Shown here one piece after another: positions 54,001 to 63,060 of a stretch of DNA of 64,000 nucleotides. Origin of the DNA: Streptomyces rubiginosohelvolus. GTDB lineage: Bacteria > Actinomycetota > Actinomycetes > Streptomycetales > Streptomycetaceae. The stretch lies in contig NZ_BMTW01000002.1 in assembly GCF_014649875.1 (NCBI RefSeq), positions 496,001 to 560,000 on the forward strand. The letters run 5' to 3'. The notes beneath the pieces are model-generated. The model did no database searches, was not told the DNA's origin, and was given only the letters and a program-made list of their open reading frames with translations. The position numbers and the translations under genes are program-made. The number at the start of each line of letters is the position of its first letter. Positions within the stretch are counted from its first letter, which is position 1.

Positions 54001-55698
54001 GAGCTGGCGACGGCACGCCGGGCGATCCAGGTCCGGATCGCCGGCGCCGGCCATTGGGCGGCGATCGAGGACGCCGGCCGGCTGCGCGACGCCCTGGGCA
54101 CCGCGCTGCCCGTCGGCGTCCCCGAGGCGTTCACCGAGCCGGTGAAGGACCCGCTCGGCGACCTCCTCGCCCGGTACGCACGGACCCACGGCCCGTTCAC
54201 CGCCGCCCGGGCCGCCGAGCGCTTCGGGCTCGGAACCGCCGTCACCGACGGCGCTCTGCAACGCCTCTCGGCCTCCGGCAGGACAGTCCAGGGTGAGTTC
54301 CACCCGGCGGGCATCGGCCAGGAATGGTGCGACGCCACGGTGCTGCGCCGGCTCCGCCGCCGGTCGCTGGCGGCGCTCCGCCAGGAGCTGGAGCCCGTGC
54401 CGCCCGCGGCCCTGGCCTCCTTCCTCCCCCAGTGGCAGCACTTCGGCTCCCACCGGCTGCGGGGTATCGACGGGCTGGCCCGCGCCGTCGAGCAGCTCCA
54501 GGGCGCGCCCGTGCCCGCGTCGGCGCTGGAGAAGCTGATCCTGCCGAGCCGGGTCCTCGGCTACACCCCGGCGATGCTCGACGAGCTCACGACCACGGGC
54601 GAGGTCGTCTGGGCCGGGGCAGGAGCGCTGCCCGGCAAGGACGGCTGGGTCTCCCTCCACCTCGCCGACAGCGCACCGCTGCTCCTGCCTCCCCCGCACC
54701 CGCTGGAGCTGTCGGCGCTCCACGAGTCCGTGCTCACCACGCTCTCCGGCGGATACGGCCTCTTCTTCCGCCAGATCGCCGACCAGGTCCGGGCCACCAC
54801 CCACCCGGACTGCACGGACCAGCAGCTGGCCGACGCCCTGTGGGACCTGGCCTGGTCCGGGCAGCTCACCAACGACACCCTGGCCCCGCTGCGCTCGCTC
54901 CTGGGCTCCGGGCGGACGGCGGGCTCCACCGCCCACCGCTCCCGGCGCAGCGTCCCGCGCGGGCGTTACGGCTCGCTCACCGCCGCCGCCAGGACCGCCT
55001 CGCGGACCGGCCCGCCGACCGTGTCGGGCCGCTGGTCGCTGCTGCCCCCGGTCGAGCCGGAGCGGACCCACCGCGCCCACGCCCTGGCCCGGACCCTCCT
55101 CGACCGGCACGGCGTGGTGACCCGCGGCGCGGTGCAGGCCGAGGGGGTGGAGGGCGGCTTCTCCGCGACGTACCGCGTCCTGGCCGCCTTCGAGGACAGC
55201 GGGCAGGCCCGGCGCGGCTATGTGGTCGAGGGTCTGGGGGCCGCCCAGTTCGCGATGGACGGGGCGGTGGACCGGCTGCGGGCGGCCTCCACAGCTCGTG
55301 ACCGCCGGGATCCGGACACCCCGCCCGAGGCCTTGGTGCTCGCCGCGGCCGACCCGGCCAACGCGTACGGCGCGGCGCTGCCGTGGCCGGAGTCCCCGGA
55401 CGGCGCCGGACACAAACCGGGCCGTAAGGCGGGGGCGCTGGTGGTCCTCGTCGACGGCGAGCTGACGCTCTACATGGAGCGCGGCGGCAAGACCCTCCTG
55501 GCCTGGCCGTCCGACCCCGAGGCCCCGGCCCTGCGCGCGGCGGCCGAGGCCCTGGCCGCCTCGGCCCGCGCCGGAGCCCTGGGCACGGTGACGGTGGAGC
55601 GGACGAACGGCGTCTCCTCCCTCACCTCGCCCCTGGGCCGGACGCTGGAGGCGGCCGGCTTCCTCGCCACCCCGAGAGGCCTGCGCCTGCGCGCCTGA
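51013..55698 (+). CDS. lhr: Lhr-family ATP-dependent DNA helicase
   Basis: A 1561-residue Lhr. Walker A APTGSGKT is at residues 45-52, the DEVH box in VILDEVHAVAG, and motif VI in SGLQRVGRAGHQ. A winged helix and the Lhr core beta-barrel follow (FTLGTTSWRIEDITRDRVLV). The C-terminal 600 residues are the Lhr-CTD with repeated winged helices (FFRQIADQVRAT). Lhr is a 3'-5' helicase for RNA:DNA hybrids and repair, and is induced by mitomycin C in mycobacteria. The promoter argues for ATG 51013. The nei-like gene follows 81 bp downstream. Confidence 0.95.
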   Translation: MTGSALDAFSPATRSWFAGAFSAPTAAQEGAWRAIGEGSDVLVVAPTGSGKTLAAFLASLDRLAAEPPPADAKKRCRVLYVSPLKALAVDVERNLRSPLTGIRQESVRLGLPEPEVRVGIRSGDTPPAERRSLVTRPPDILITTPESLFLMLTSSARDALAGVETVILDEVHAVAGTKRGAHLALSLERLDELLARPARRIGLSATVRPVDEVARFLSPQRKVEIVQPRSTKEFDLSVVVPVEDLGELGGSPATDGDSGQADKPSIWPHVEERIADLVQSHRSTIVFANSRRLAERLCNRLNEIAYERVTGTAFDPDDPAPELPEAHAPAEIMAQSGAGKGAPALLARAHHGSVSKEQRAQVEEDLKAGRLPAVVATSSLELGIDMGAVDLVVQVESPPSVASGLQRVGRAGHQVGAVSTGVVFPKYRGDLVQAAVVTERMREGAIEALRIPANPLDVLAQQLVAMVALDSWQADDLLALVRRAAPFASLPESAFTAVLDMLAGRYPSDAFAELRPRVVWDRVGGTVTGRPGAQRLAVTSGGTIPDRGLFGVFLAGADPKKGGGRVGELDEEMVYESRVGDVFTLGTTSWRIEDITRDRVLVSPAPGVPGRLPFWKGDQLGRPLELGRALGAFLREIGGLSEEDARLRLLAAGLDAWAADNILAYLDEQRRACGHVPDDRTILVERFRDELGDWRVVVHSPFGAQVHAPWALALSARLGERYGMDAQVMHADDGIVLRLPDADMMGLDLLDFDPPGTSDAGKDAPPPGAPAYDSDQPPVAAADVVFDQGEVQQIVTDQVGGSALFAARFRECAARALLLPRRSPGKRTPLWQQRQRASQLLQVASEFGSFPIVLEAVRECLQDVFDVPGLTELMGDLEARRVRLVEVTTQEPSPFARSLLFGYVAQFLYEGDSPLAERRAAALSLDSHLLAELLGQAELRELLDPEVLTELERELQWLTEDRRVKDVEGVADLLRVLGPLTDAELAERGAEPSWAPELATARRAIQVRIAGAGHWAAIEDAGRLRDALGTALPVGVPEAFTEPVKDPLGDLLARYARTHGPFTAARAAERFGLGTAVTDGALQRLSASGRTVQGEFHPAGIGQEWCDATVLRRLRRRSLAALRQELEPVPPAALASFLPQWQHFGSHRLRGIDGLARAVEQLQGAPVPASALEKLILPSRVLGYTPAMLDELTTTGEVVWAGAGALPGKDGWVSLHLADSAPLLLPPPHPLELSALHESVLTTLSGGYGLFFRQIADQVRATTHPDCTDQQLADALWDLAWSGQLTNDTLAPLRSLLGSGRTAGSTAHRSRRSVPRGRYGSLTAAARTASRTGPPTVSGRWSLLPPVEPERTHRAHALARTLLDRHGVVTRGAVQAEGVEGGFSATYRVLAAFEDSGQARRGYVVEGLGAAQFAMDGAVDRLRAASTARDRRDPDTPPEALVLAAADPANAYGAALPWPESPDGAGHKPGRKAGALVVLVDGELTLYMERGGKTLLAWPSDPEAPALRAAAEALAASARAGALGTVTVERTNGVSSLTSPLGRTLEAAGFLATPRGLRLRA

Positions 55699-55779
55699 CC
55701 CGGGTCATCGGACGCTGCCACGGCCGGTCGGCGGACCCGGGTCGACGCACGGCCGGCCCCGCACGCCCATGATGGAGGC

Positions 55780-56649
55780 ATGCCCGAAGGAGACACTGTC
55801 CTGCAGACCGCCACCCGGCTGCACGCGGCGCTGGCGGGGCAGGTGCTGACCCGGTCGGACCTGCGCGTCCCCCGCTTCGCCACCGCCGACCTCACCGGCC
55901 GGACCGTCCTGGACGTCACCGCGCGCGGCAAGCACCTGCTGACCCGGATCGAGGGAGGCCTGACCCTGCACAGCCATCTCCGGATGGACGGGGCCTGGCG
56001 GGTGTTCGCCCCGGACGAGCGCTGGCGGGGCGGCCCCGGCCACCAGATCCGGGCGATCCTGGGCAACACCGAGCACACCGCCGTCGGCTACCGGCTCCCC
56101 GTGCTGGAACTGCTGCGCACCGACGAGGAGGACCGGGCCGTGGGGCACCTGGGGCCGGATCTGCTGGGCCCCGACTGGGACCCCGGCCTCGCCCTGGACC
56201 GGCTGCTCGCCGCACCGGACCGCCCCCTCGGGGAGGCGCTCCTGGACCAGCGCAATCTGGCGGGCATCGGCAACGTCTACAAATGCGAGCTCTGCTTTCT
56301 CGCCCGCGTCACCCCGTGGCTCCCCGTGGGCGCCCTCCCCGACGGCGTACTCCCCCGGCTCGTCGCCCTCGCCGAGCGCCTGCTGCACGCCAACCGCGAC
56401 CGCCCCACCCGCACGACGACGATCACCTCCGAACTCCGCACCCCGCCGAACCGGAACCTCGCCCCCAGGCCGACCCCGGACACCGGCCGCCCGCCGCCAC
56501 GCCCACCCCACCGCGTGCAAGAGCGGCTGTACGTCTACGGGCGGGCCCGCAGGCCCTGTCTGCGCTGCGGCACCCCGATCCGTCTCGCCGACCAGGACGA
56601 CCGGCCCACCTACTGGTGCCCCGGGTGCCAATCGGGACCGACGCCCTAG
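55780..56649 (+). CDS. Fpg/Nei family DNA glycosylase (endonuclease VIII-like)
   Basis: A 289-residue bifunctional glycosylase/AP lyase. The N-terminal MPEGDTV carries catalytic Pro2-Glu3. DNA-binding helix residues LDQRNLAGIGNVYKCEL (H2TH) are near residue 155. The zinc finger CLRCGTPI...CPGC is at the C-terminus (residues 264-284). MPEGDT, not MPELPE, assigns it to the Nei branch, which removes oxidised pyrimidines. It follows lhr on the same strand. Confidence 0.93.
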   Translation: MPEGDTVLQTATRLHAALAGQVLTRSDLRVPRFATADLTGRTVLDVTARGKHLLTRIEGGLTLHSHLRMDGAWRVFAPDERWRGGPGHQIRAILGNTEHTAVGYRLPVLELLRTDEEDRAVGHLGPDLLGPDWDPGLALDRLLAAPDRPLGEALLDQRNLAGIGNVYKCELCFLARVTPWLPVGALPDGVLPRLVALAERLLHANRDRPTRTTTITSELRTPPNRNLAPRPTPDTGRPPPRPPHRVQERLYVYGRARRPCLRCGTPIRLADQDDRPTYWCPGCQSGPTP

Positions 56650-56679
56650 TTGACGATCCGTCAGATATGGTCGTACGGT
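56650..56679 (+). promoter_or_regulatory. Promoter of the SDR gene with leaderless start
   Basis: TTGACG at 56650-56655 and TACGGT at 56674-56679 with an 18-bp spacer, six bases before ATG 56686. The -35 overlaps the stop region of the nei-like gene. Confidence 0.65.
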
Positions 56680-56685
56680 CCGGTC

Positions 56686-57450
56686 ATGGCTCTCTCCGCG
56701 TACGACCTCACGGGCCGCGCCGCGTTCGTCACCGGTGCGGCGAGCGGGATTGGGCGGGCCAGCGCCCTGCTGCTCGCGGAGGCCGGGGCCCTGGTGCACT
56801 GCGCGGACCGCGACGAGACCGGCCTGCGCCGGACGTACGACCTGATCACCGGCGCGGGCGGCAGCGCCCGGACCCACTCCCTGGACGTCACCTACCGCGA
56901 CCGGGTCCGTGCCGCGGTCGCCGACGCCGGGCATCTCGACATCCTGGTCGCCGCGGCCGGGATCATGCACACCAGCAGCGTGCTGGAGACGGCGGACGAG
57001 GACCTGGACCGCGTGCTGGCGGCCAACTTCAAGGGAGTGCTGTACGCCTGCCAGGAAGTGGCCCGCTCCATGACGGCCCGCTCCGCCCCCGGCTCGCTGA
57101 TCACCATGGCGTCGGGCGCCGTCGACTCCGCGAGCGCGGGCCTGCTCTGCTACAGCGTCGCGAAGGCCGCCGTGGTGCAGCTCACGAAGACGCTGGCCAC
57201 GGAGCTGGGGCCGCACGCCATACGGGTGAACGCCGTCGCACCCGGCTGGATCCGTACGCCGATGACCGACCGGCACGATGCCGCCGGGCAGCACCGGGCG
57301 GAGGCGGTGATGGCCCGGATCTCCCCGCTGGGCCGGGTCGGCGAGCCCGAGGACGTCGCCCATACCGTGCTGCACCTGGCCTCGGACGCCTCGGCCTTCA
57401 CGACCGGCCAGATCCTCCGGCCGAACGGCGGCGTCGCCATGCCCTGGTGA
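56686..57450 (+). CDS. SDR family oxidoreductase
   Basis: A 254-residue classical SDR. The cofactor motif is VTGAASGIGRASALLLAEAG, with AAAGIMH for the NNAG site. The catalytic motif is YSVAK near residue 153, and VAPGWIRTPMTDRHD follows. The C-terminus has the usual PEDVAHTVLHLASDASAFTTGQ segment. ATG 56686 was chosen because a -10 lies six bases upstream, rather than 56650. Substrate unknown. It overlaps a small membrane gene on the other strand by 53 bp. Confidence 0.9.
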   Translation: MALSAYDLTGRAAFVTGAASGIGRASALLLAEAGALVHCADRDETGLRRTYDLITGAGGSARTHSLDVTYRDRVRAAVADAGHLDILVAAAGIMHTSSVLETADEDLDRVLAANFKGVLYACQEVARSMTARSAPGSLITMASGAVDSASAGLLCYSVAKAAVVQLTKTLATELGPHAIRVNAVAPGWIRTPMTDRHDAAGQHRAEAVMARISPLGRVGEPEDVAHTVLHLASDASAFTTGQILRPNGGVAMPW

Positions 57451-57655
57451 GCCGCCCAGGAGCCGCGCCCGAACCCCTCGACGGGCCCAAGGGCACCACC
57501 GACGCGACATGAACCGGCAACAGGCTCAGCCCCCAGCCGCCCGCCGCCACCGCCCCCTCCACCAGCCCCGCCTGGTCCGGACGCAGCACCAGCCGGAGCA
57601 CCGCCCACCACCACAGCCCGCCGAGAACCAGTGCCGGCGCCCATCGCCGTATCAA
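57398..57655 (-). CDS. Small membrane protein, TTG start
   Basis: An 85-residue ORF starting at TTG 57655 with GCAGGAGG five bases upstream. It has one or two membrane segments (ALVLGGLWWWAVLRLVL and AAGGWGLSLLPVHVASVVPL). Similar WWW-containing small proteins exist in Streptomyces, to my recollection. The C-terminal 30 residues are basic and overlap the 3' end of the SDR gene, so the end may be an extension or a frameshift. Function unknown. Confidence 0.5.
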   Translation of the reverse strand: MIRRWAPALVLGGLWWWAVLRLVLRPDQAGLVEGAVAAGGWGLSLLPVHVASVVPLGPSRGSGAAPGRLTRAWRRRRSAGGSGRS

Positions 57656-57771
57656 GGTTGCCTCCTGCGGCCGGGGTCCTTTCCGGCAGTTTCCCCTGGC
57701 AGCGACGGCAGTGCATCCAGAACGTCCGGCCGAGGAGCCACCCCCTCAGGAGAGGGCCCGAGCACACAGGA

Positions 57772-57798
57772 GTGCCCCCGCCGAAACGGCGGGGGCAC
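57772..57798. terminator. Terminator downstream of the csbD-like gene
   Basis: A perfect 12-bp stem (GTGCCCCCGCCG and its complement) with an AAA loop, 29 bp after the csbD-like stop on the minus strand. Confidence 0.8.
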
Positions 57799-57827
57799 GG
57801 AAAACCCTGGGCGGCGGGGCCGCGGGA

Positions 57828-58019
57828 CTACTTGTCGTCGTCCCGGCCGAGGGAGTCCTTGACGCCCTTGGCGCGCTCACCGACGCCGTCGGCCGCGTCC
57901 TTGACGCCGCCCTTGGCCTGGTCGGCCTTGCCCTCGGCCTCCTTGCGGCGGTCGCCGGTCAGCTTGCCGACCGCTTCCTTGCCCTTGCCCTTCAGCTTGT
58001 CCATGGCTCCGTCGCTCAT
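57828..58019 (-). CDS. CsbD family stress protein
   Basis: A 63-residue hydrophilic protein with the CsbD repeat (DKLKGKGKEAVGKLTGDRRK). Expression in other bacteria is controlled by general stress sigma factors. It follows dps by 54 bp on the same strand, so both are probably stress-induced together. Confidence 0.9.
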   Translation of the reverse strand: MSDGAMDKLKGKGKEAVGKLTGDRRKEAEGKADQAKGGVKDAADGVGERAKGVKDSLGRDDDK

Positions 58020-58073
58020 GATGTCGCTCCTTCGTTCGTCAGACGTATCGGGTCGCCGGTCGGCGCAGGCGGG

Positions 58074-58544
58074 TCAGGCGCTCTCGGCCTGGAACATCCA
58101 GGCGTGCTTCTCCAGCTCCGCCGTCAGCGCGATCAGCAGGTCCTGGGTCACGGGGTCCGGCTCGTCGGTCGCCTCGATGCGCTCGCGCATCCGGCCGATG
58201 ACCACGCCGAGCCCGTCGACCAGGATCTTCACCGCGTCGGTGTCCTTGATCCAGCCCTCGGGCACGGACGCGATGGCCGTCTCCTTGGCCACGGTGCCGG
58301 CGCGCCCGTCCGGGTTGACCCCGACCGCCGAGGCGCGCTCGGCCACCGTGTCGGAGTGCTGCCGGGCCGTGGCGACGACGTCGTCGAGCTGAAGGTGCAC
58401 GGAGCGGAAGCGCGGACCGACCACGTTCCAATGGACCTGCTTGGCCACCAGGGAGAGGTCGACGAGGTCGACCAGGGCGCCCTGGAGCGCCGTTCCCACG
58501 ACCTTGAGGTCACCCTCGGACAACGTGCTCTTGACCACAGACAT
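58074..58544 (-). CDS. dps: DNA starvation/stationary-phase protection protein Dps
   Basis: A 156-residue Dps-like ferritin. The ferroxidase motif LVAKQVHWNVVGPRFRSVHLQ has both conserved histidines. ATG 58544 is preceded by GGGAG eight bases upstream; the frame opens at 58559. Dps binds DNA and oxidises Fe(II), protecting DNA. It forms a likely transcription unit with the csbD-like gene. Confidence 0.93.
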   Translation of the reverse strand: MSVVKSTLSEGDLKVVGTALQGALVDLVDLSLVAKQVHWNVVGPRFRSVHLQLDDVVATARQHSDTVAERASAVGVNPDGRAGTVAKETAIASVPEGWIKDTDAVKILVDGLGVVIGRMRERIEATDEPDPVTQDLLIALTAELEKHAWMFQAESA

Positions 58545-58684
58545 GCGCGCTACTCCCATCCGTCAGCCACTTCACTGACCGTTTCGGTGCATCACCCACG
58601 ATGGCACATATAAAGCAAAACGGTCATGTGGGCCTTGTCCTCCGTGTGCCCACTGACTCCCGGCTCACACACCCGTCACGCAAA

Positions 58685-58720
58685 AGTCCCGGCCGGCCCC
58701 GGTAGGGGCCGACCGGGACT
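58685..58720. terminator. Terminator downstream of clgR
   Basis: A 16-bp stem with one mismatch (AGTCCCGGCCGGCCCC) and a GGTA loop. It lies 26 bp after the clgR stop on the minus strand. Confidence 0.7.
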
Positions 58721-58745
58721 TCGGTCGAGCTCAGTGCCGCGTGGA

Positions 58746-59129
58746 TCAGGCGGCGACGACGTCCACCGCTTCCGCGGGCGCCTTGATGGTCACGCGTCCC
58801 GACGGCACACCTGCGACCGATGAGACGGAGACGGAATTGAGCATGGGACGAACCGGTACTGGGACCGGATCACTGGCAGCTGCCGACTCGGCCAGCTCCG
58901 CGAGCGAGAGCTCGTCGCTCACCTCTCGCATGAGCTCGGACATCCGTACGTCAAGCGCGTCGCAAATCGCGGAGAGCAGCTCGGAGGATGCCTCCTTCTG
59001 CCCCCGCTCCACCTCGGAGAGATAACCGAGCGAGACCCGGGCGGACGAGGAGACTTCGCGCAGAGTACGGCCTTGGCGCTGGCGCTGCCGACGCAGCACG
59101 TCACCCAGCAGGCGACGGAGCAGAATCAT
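58746..59129 (-). CDS. clgR: Transcriptional regulator ClgR
   Basis: A 127-residue XRE-type activator of clp, lon and other protease genes. HTH residues 12-65 include [20 protein letters not shown]. The C-terminus ends VDVVAA; the terminal AA is the known degradation signal for ClpP turnover of Streptomyces ClgR. ATG 59129 has GGAGGGAG upstream. It sits downstream of rimO-pgsA-cinA, the order conserved with mycobacterial pgsA3-clgR. Confidence 0.92.
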   Translation of the reverse strand: MILLRRLLGDVLRRQRQRQGRTLREVSSSARVSLGYLSEVERGQKEASSELLSAICDALDVRMSELMREVSDELSLAELAESAAASDPVPVPVRPMLNSVSVSSVAGVPSGRVTIKAPAEAVDVVAA

Positions 59130-59238
59130 CGGTGGCTCCCTCCTCGGACCGCGTAGCCGCATCCTTCACGCCCTACCGTACCGCCTTGTGCTGCGGCCGT
59201 GCGGGGAGCGATGTCGTGTTCACTCAGGGCTGCAAACA

Positions 59239-59748
59239 TCAATTCCCCCCGTGTTGTTCCGTATCCTGTGCCCGCGCATTTTCACCGAGTTCGCTCGCGA
59301 GCAGTTCGAGGACGCTTCGCACACTCTCACTACGGATATCCGCCCTCTCACCATTCAACCGCAGAGCCGTCACTTTCTCGACGCCGGAGGGTCCGGCGAC
59401 GGCCACGTAGACGGTGCCGACCGGCTGCCCGTCCTGGGGTTCCGGCCCCGCGACACCCGTGGTGGAAACGCCCCAGTCCGCGTCGAGCGCCCGGCGCACA
59501 CCGGCCGCCATCTGCAGCGCGACCTCGGGGTCCACGGCTCCGCGCTCCGCCAGAAGGGTCGCGTCGACGCCCAGGACCTCCCGCTTCAGAGGGGTGGCAT
59601 AGGCCGTCACCGAGCCCCGGAAGGACCGCGAGGCTCCGGGTACGGAGGTCAGATCGGCGGCGACCAGGCCGCCGGTCAGCGATTCCGCGACGGCGAGCGT
59701 CTCACCCCGCGCCCCGAGAAGCCGGAGCACCTGGGCAGCGGCTGTCAC
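59239..59748 (-). CDS. CinA family protein (nicotinamide-nucleotide amidohydrolase domain)
   Basis: A 169-residue protein made only of the CinA C-terminal deamidase domain (LAVAESLTGGLVAADLTSVPG and STTGVAGPEPQDGQPVGTVY). It removes the amide from nicotinamide mononucleotide in pyridine salvage. It overlaps pgsA by four bases (ATGA). Confidence 0.92.
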   Translation of the reverse strand: MTAAAQVLRLLGARGETLAVAESLTGGLVAADLTSVPGASRSFRGSVTAYATPLKREVLGVDATLLAERGAVDPEVALQMAAGVRRALDADWGVSTTGVAGPEPQDGQPVGTVYVAVAGPSGVEKVTALRLNGERADIRSESVRSVLELLASELGENARAQDTEQHGGN

Positions 59749-60614
59749 CGCTCGGCCTCCGCGGCGTCGCGCGCCTCGGCCGTACCGCGTACATCCGTCA
59801 CACCACCGCGTACGTCGGTGCCACCACCGCGTACGTCCGTCGCACCGGCCACAGCACCGGCGGTGGAACCCGCACCGACCGTGCCCTCCATCGTGCCCCC
59901 GACCGTGGTCCCGGCGGCAGCCTGCAACGCCTCCTCCGTGGCCTCCGCCGCCCGCTCGGCCGCTGCGACGCGCTCCGCCGCGAGGCCCCTGCGGCGCAGG
60001 ACGACGGCCTGGCGTACGTAATCGAGTCCGGTGACGACCGTCAGCACGACGGCGACCATCATCATCCAGAAGCGCAAGGTCGCCAGGGGTCCGGTGAGCG
60101 CCAGGACGTACATCCCGACCGCCGTACCCTGCGCGAGCGTCTTCAGCTTGCCGCCCCGGCTGGCCGGGATCACGGCATGCCGGATCACCCAGAACCGCAT
60201 CAGCGTGATGCCCAGCTCACGCGCGATGATCACGCCGGTGATCCACCAGGGCAGATCGCCGAGGACGGAGAGCGAGACCAGCGCCGCGCCCATGATCGCT
60301 TTGTCGGCGATCGGGTCGGCGATCTTCCCGAAGTCCGTGACCAGGTTGTACGTCCGCGCCAGATGGCCGTCGAACAGATCGGTGATCATGGCGATGGCGA
60401 AGGCCGCCCAGGCGAACGAGCGCCAGGCCGGGTCATAGCCGCCGTTGTGGAACAGCAGCAGGACGAAGCCGGGCACGAGCAGCAGTCGCACCATGGTCAG
60501 GATGTTCGCGATGTTCCACAGGCTGGCCTGGTTGACGGCCGCAGTCCCCAGCTTGCCGCCGCGGACCGGCTTCGCGCCGGAACCGCCTGCCGCGGATGCC
60601 GGGACTCCCGTCAT
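59745..60614 (-). CDS. pgsA: CDP-diacylglycerol--glycerol-3-phosphate 3-phosphatidyltransferase
   Basis: A 289-residue CDP-alcohol phosphatidyltransferase. The motif D-x2-D-G-x2-A-R-x8-G-x3-D-x3-D is complete in LFDGHLAR and [15 protein letters not shown]. Five to six membrane segments follow. The C-terminal 80 residues are an Ala/Gly/Thr tail with a 7-residue repeat (TDVRGG). It overlaps rimO and cinA by four bases each, so the three genes are translationally coupled. It makes phosphatidylglycerophosphate, or in actinobacteria possibly phosphatidylinositol phosphate. Confidence 0.93.
   Translation of the reverse strand: MTGVPASAAGGSGAKPVRGGKLGTAAVNQASLWNIANILTMVRLLLVPGFVLLLFHNGGYDPAWRSFAWAAFAIAMITDLFDGHLARTYNLVTDFGKIADPIADKAIMGAALVSLSVLGDLPWWITGVIIARELGITLMRFWVIRHAVIPASRGGKLKTLAQGTAVGMYVLALTGPLATLRFWMMMVAVVLTVVTGLDYVRQAVVLRRRGLAAERVAAAERAAEATEEALQAAAGTTVGGTMEGTVGAGSTAGAVAGATDVRGGGTDVRGGVTDVRGTAEARDAAEAER
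59785..59846 (-). repeat. Three 21-bp tandem repeats in pgsA tail
   Basis: Units of CCGCGTACGTCCGTCGCACC-like sequence start at 59785, 59806 and 59827. They encode the TDVRGGx repeat in the cytoplasmic tail and are in frame. Confidence 0.85.
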
Positions 60615-62092
60615 CTGGCTGCCTCCGCAAGCTCGTGGTGTTCGGCCACCAGGTCGACGCCCTCGGTGCCCACTGCCTTTGCCTCGACCATACGGCCCGG
60701 CACGAGTCCCTCGCGTGTGGTGAAGGCCACCTGGCCGTCCGTTTCGGGGGCCTGGTGGGCCGCGCGCCCGATCGCGACCTCGCCGTCCTCGTCCGACTCG
60801 ATGGACTCCACGAGCACCTGGAGGGTCTCGCCGACGCGCTCCTCGGCCCGCTGCGAGGTCAGCTCCTCGGCCAGCTGGGAGATGTGGGCGAGGCGCTCCG
60901 CGATGACGTCGGCGTCGAGCTTGTTCTCGTAGCCGACCGCCTCGGTGCCCTCCTCGTCGGAGTAGCCGAAGACGCCGATCGCGTCCAGGCGGGCACCGGT
61001 GAGGAAGCGTTCCAGCTCGGCGAGGTCCGCCTCGGTCTCGCCGGGGAAGCCGACGATGAAGTTGGAGCGGGCACCCGCCTCGGGGGCCTTGCTCCGGATG
61101 GTGTCCAGGAGCTCCAGGAAGCGGTCGGTGTCGCCGAAGCGGCGCATCGTGCGCAGCACGCTCGGGGAGGAGTGCTGGAAGGAGAGGTCGAAGTACGGGG
61201 CGACCTTCGGCGTCGAGGTGAGGACGTCGATGAGGCCGGGGCGCATCTCGGCGGGCTGGAGGTAGCTGACCCGGATCCGCTCGATGCCGTCCACGTCGGC
61301 CAGCTCGGGCAGCAGGGTCTCCAAGAGGCGGATGTCGCCGAGGTCCTTGCCATAGGAGGTGTTGTTCTCGGAGACGAGCATGACCTCCTTGACGCCCTGC
61401 TCGGCCAGCCAGCGGGTCTCCTGGAGCACGTCCGAGGGGCGGCGCGAGATGAAGGAGCCGCGGAAGGAGGGGATGGCGCAGAAGGAGCAGCGGCGGTCGC
61501 AGCCGGAGGCGAGCTTGACCGAGGCGACGGGGCTGGTGCCGAGCCGGCGGCGCAGCGGTGCCCGAGGCCCGGAGACCGGGGCGACGCCCTCAGGGAGGTC
61601 CTCGGGGGCCGGGGCGGGCGTCTCCTGGGCGTGGCCGGGCAGCGCCACGGCGGCGTCCTGCCGCTCGGCGGGGCTGATCGGCAGCAGCTTGCGGCGGTCG
61701 CGCGGGGTGTGCGAGGCGTGGATGCCGCCGTTGAGGATGGTCTGGAGCCGGTCGGAGATGTCGGCGTAGTCGTCGAATCCGAGGACGCCGTCCGCCTCCG
61801 GCAGGGCCTCGGCGAGGTCCTTGCCGTAGCGCTCGGCCATGCAGCCGACGGCGACGACGGCCTGGGTGCGGCCGTGGTCCTTCAGATCATTGGCTTCGAG
61901 CAGGGCGTCGACGGAGTCCTTCTTGGCGGCTTCGACGAACCCACAGGTGTTGACGACTGCGACATCCGCGTCCGAGGCGTCCTCGACGAGGTCCCAGCCG
62001 TCCGCTGCCAAGCGGCCTGCAAGCTCCTCCGAGTCCACCTCGTTACGGGCGCAGCCAAGAGTGACAAGGGCGACGGTACGGCGTTCGGGCAT
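60611..62092 (-). CDS. rimO: Ribosomal protein S12 methylthiotransferase
   Basis: A 493-residue methylthiotransferase that modifies an aspartate of ribosomal protein S12. N-terminal cluster cysteines are in [19 protein letters not shown] and VGCMAERYG. The radical-SAM motif is [19 protein letters not shown] linker of about 35 residues between the domains is proline-rich and longer than in E. coli. The TRAM domain ends the protein. It starts the coupled rimO-pgsA-cinA cluster. Confidence 0.95.
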   Translation of the reverse strand: MPERRTVALVTLGCARNEVDSEELAGRLAADGWDLVEDASDADVAVVNTCGFVEAAKKDSVDALLEANDLKDHGRTQAVVAVGCMAERYGKDLAEALPEADGVLGFDDYADISDRLQTILNGGIHASHTPRDRRKLLPISPAERQDAAVALPGHAQETPAPAPEDLPEGVAPVSGPRAPLRRRLGTSPVASVKLASGCDRRCSFCAIPSFRGSFISRRPSDVLQETRWLAEQGVKEVMLVSENNTSYGKDLGDIRLLETLLPELADVDGIERIRVSYLQPAEMRPGLIDVLTSTPKVAPYFDLSFQHSSPSVLRTMRRFGDTDRFLELLDTIRSKAPEAGARSNFIVGFPGETEADLAELERFLTGARLDAIGVFGYSDEEGTEAVGYENKLDADVIAERLAHISQLAEELTSQRAEERVGETLQVLVESIESDEDGEVAIGRAAHQAPETDGQVAFTTREGLVPGRMVEAKAVGTEGVDLVAEHHELAEAAR

Positions 62093-62256
62093 GGACTCAA
62101 GACTACTTCGTCCCGGCGACCGCCCTGCCGTGCAGGGTTGCCTGCCCCCGCCGCTGTTACTCCCCGTAGCAGCCGGGCGGGGCCGGGAACGCCGACGGGC
62201 GCCCGGCGCGAGGCCGGGCGCCCGTCGGGACGCGGCAGGGGAATCGAGGCGGCGGG

Positions 62257-63060
62257 TCAGCCGGCCTCGGGGTCACCCTTGGTGTAGGTGAGCCGTTCGA
62301 CCTGGCCGGGACCGAAGCGGTCCTCGACCTGCTTGCCGTTGACGAAGAGGTCGATCGACCCGGCGTCGCCGAGGACGAGGTCGATGCGCTCCTTGTCCTG
62401 GAAGGTCTTGGACTCGCCCTGGAGCAGCAGCCCGTCGAAGAGCCGCCGTCCGTTGTGGTCCTTGACCGAGATCCAGCTCTTGCCGCGGTCGGCGCTGAGC
62501 TTGACCGTCACCTTGTCCCGGGGGGCGGCGGCGATGGCGCTCTCGGAGGGCACGGGCTTGGGGTCGGAGGGCTTGGTGGCGGTGGGCTTGGCCGCGTTCT
62601 TGTCGGGCTTGGAGCCTTCCGCGACCTGGGCGGTGCTGGAGGGTTCGTCCTCACCGCCGCTGAAGAGCGTGAAGCCGACGAACCCGACGACGGCGACGAT
62701 GGCCGCGACCATGGCGGCGGTCCAGTTGGGCCGCCGGGGTTCGGAGCGGATGCGTTCCGCTTCGAACAGCGGCGCCGCAGGGGTCGGGGCGGGACGGCCG
62801 CCGTGATCGGCGTCGTACTCCTCGACCAGCGGTTCCGGATCGAGACCGACGGCACGGGCGAGCGTGCGGATGTGGCCGCGGGCGTAGACGTCGCCGCCGC
62901 AGCGGGAGAAGTCGTCCTGCTCGATCGCGTGCACGATGGGGATGCGCACCCGGGTGGAGCTGCTGACTTCCTCGACCGTCAGACCTGCGGCGATGCGGGC
63001 CTGCTGAAGGGCACGACCGATCGAAGGCCGGTCGTCTTCGGGGGAGTTGCCGATGGACAC
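62257..63060 (-). CDS. RodZ-like HTH membrane protein (DUF4115)
   Basis: A 267-residue protein with an N-terminal XRE-type HTH ([20 protein letters not shown], residues 14-33). A membrane segment at about 115-135 ([20 protein letters not shown]), a Lys/Pro/Ser-rich linker and a C-terminal DUF4115 domain ([18 protein letters not shown]) follow. The architecture is that of RodZ, which links MreB to the wall machinery, though in Streptomyces its role is in sporulation-related division. GTG 63060 starts it. It lies next to ftsK. Confidence 0.9.
   Translation of the reverse strand: MSIGNSPEDDRPSIGRALQQARIAAGLTVEEVSSSTRVRIPIVHAIEQDDFSRCGGDVYARGHIRTLARAVGLDPEPLVEEYDADHGGRPAPTPAAPLFEAERIRSEPRRPNWTAAMVAAIVAVVGFVGFTLFSGGEDEPSSTAQVAEGSKPDKNAAKPTATKPSDPKPVPSESAIAAAPRDKVTVKLSADRGKSWISVKDHNGRRLFDGLLLQGESKTFQDKERIDLVLGDAGSIDLFVNGKQVEDRFGPGQVERLTYTKGDPEAG

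Noticed and set aside
57711..58613. 300-codon plus-strand frame across csbD and dps
   Set aside because: Antisense to two well-supported genes, with no motifs.
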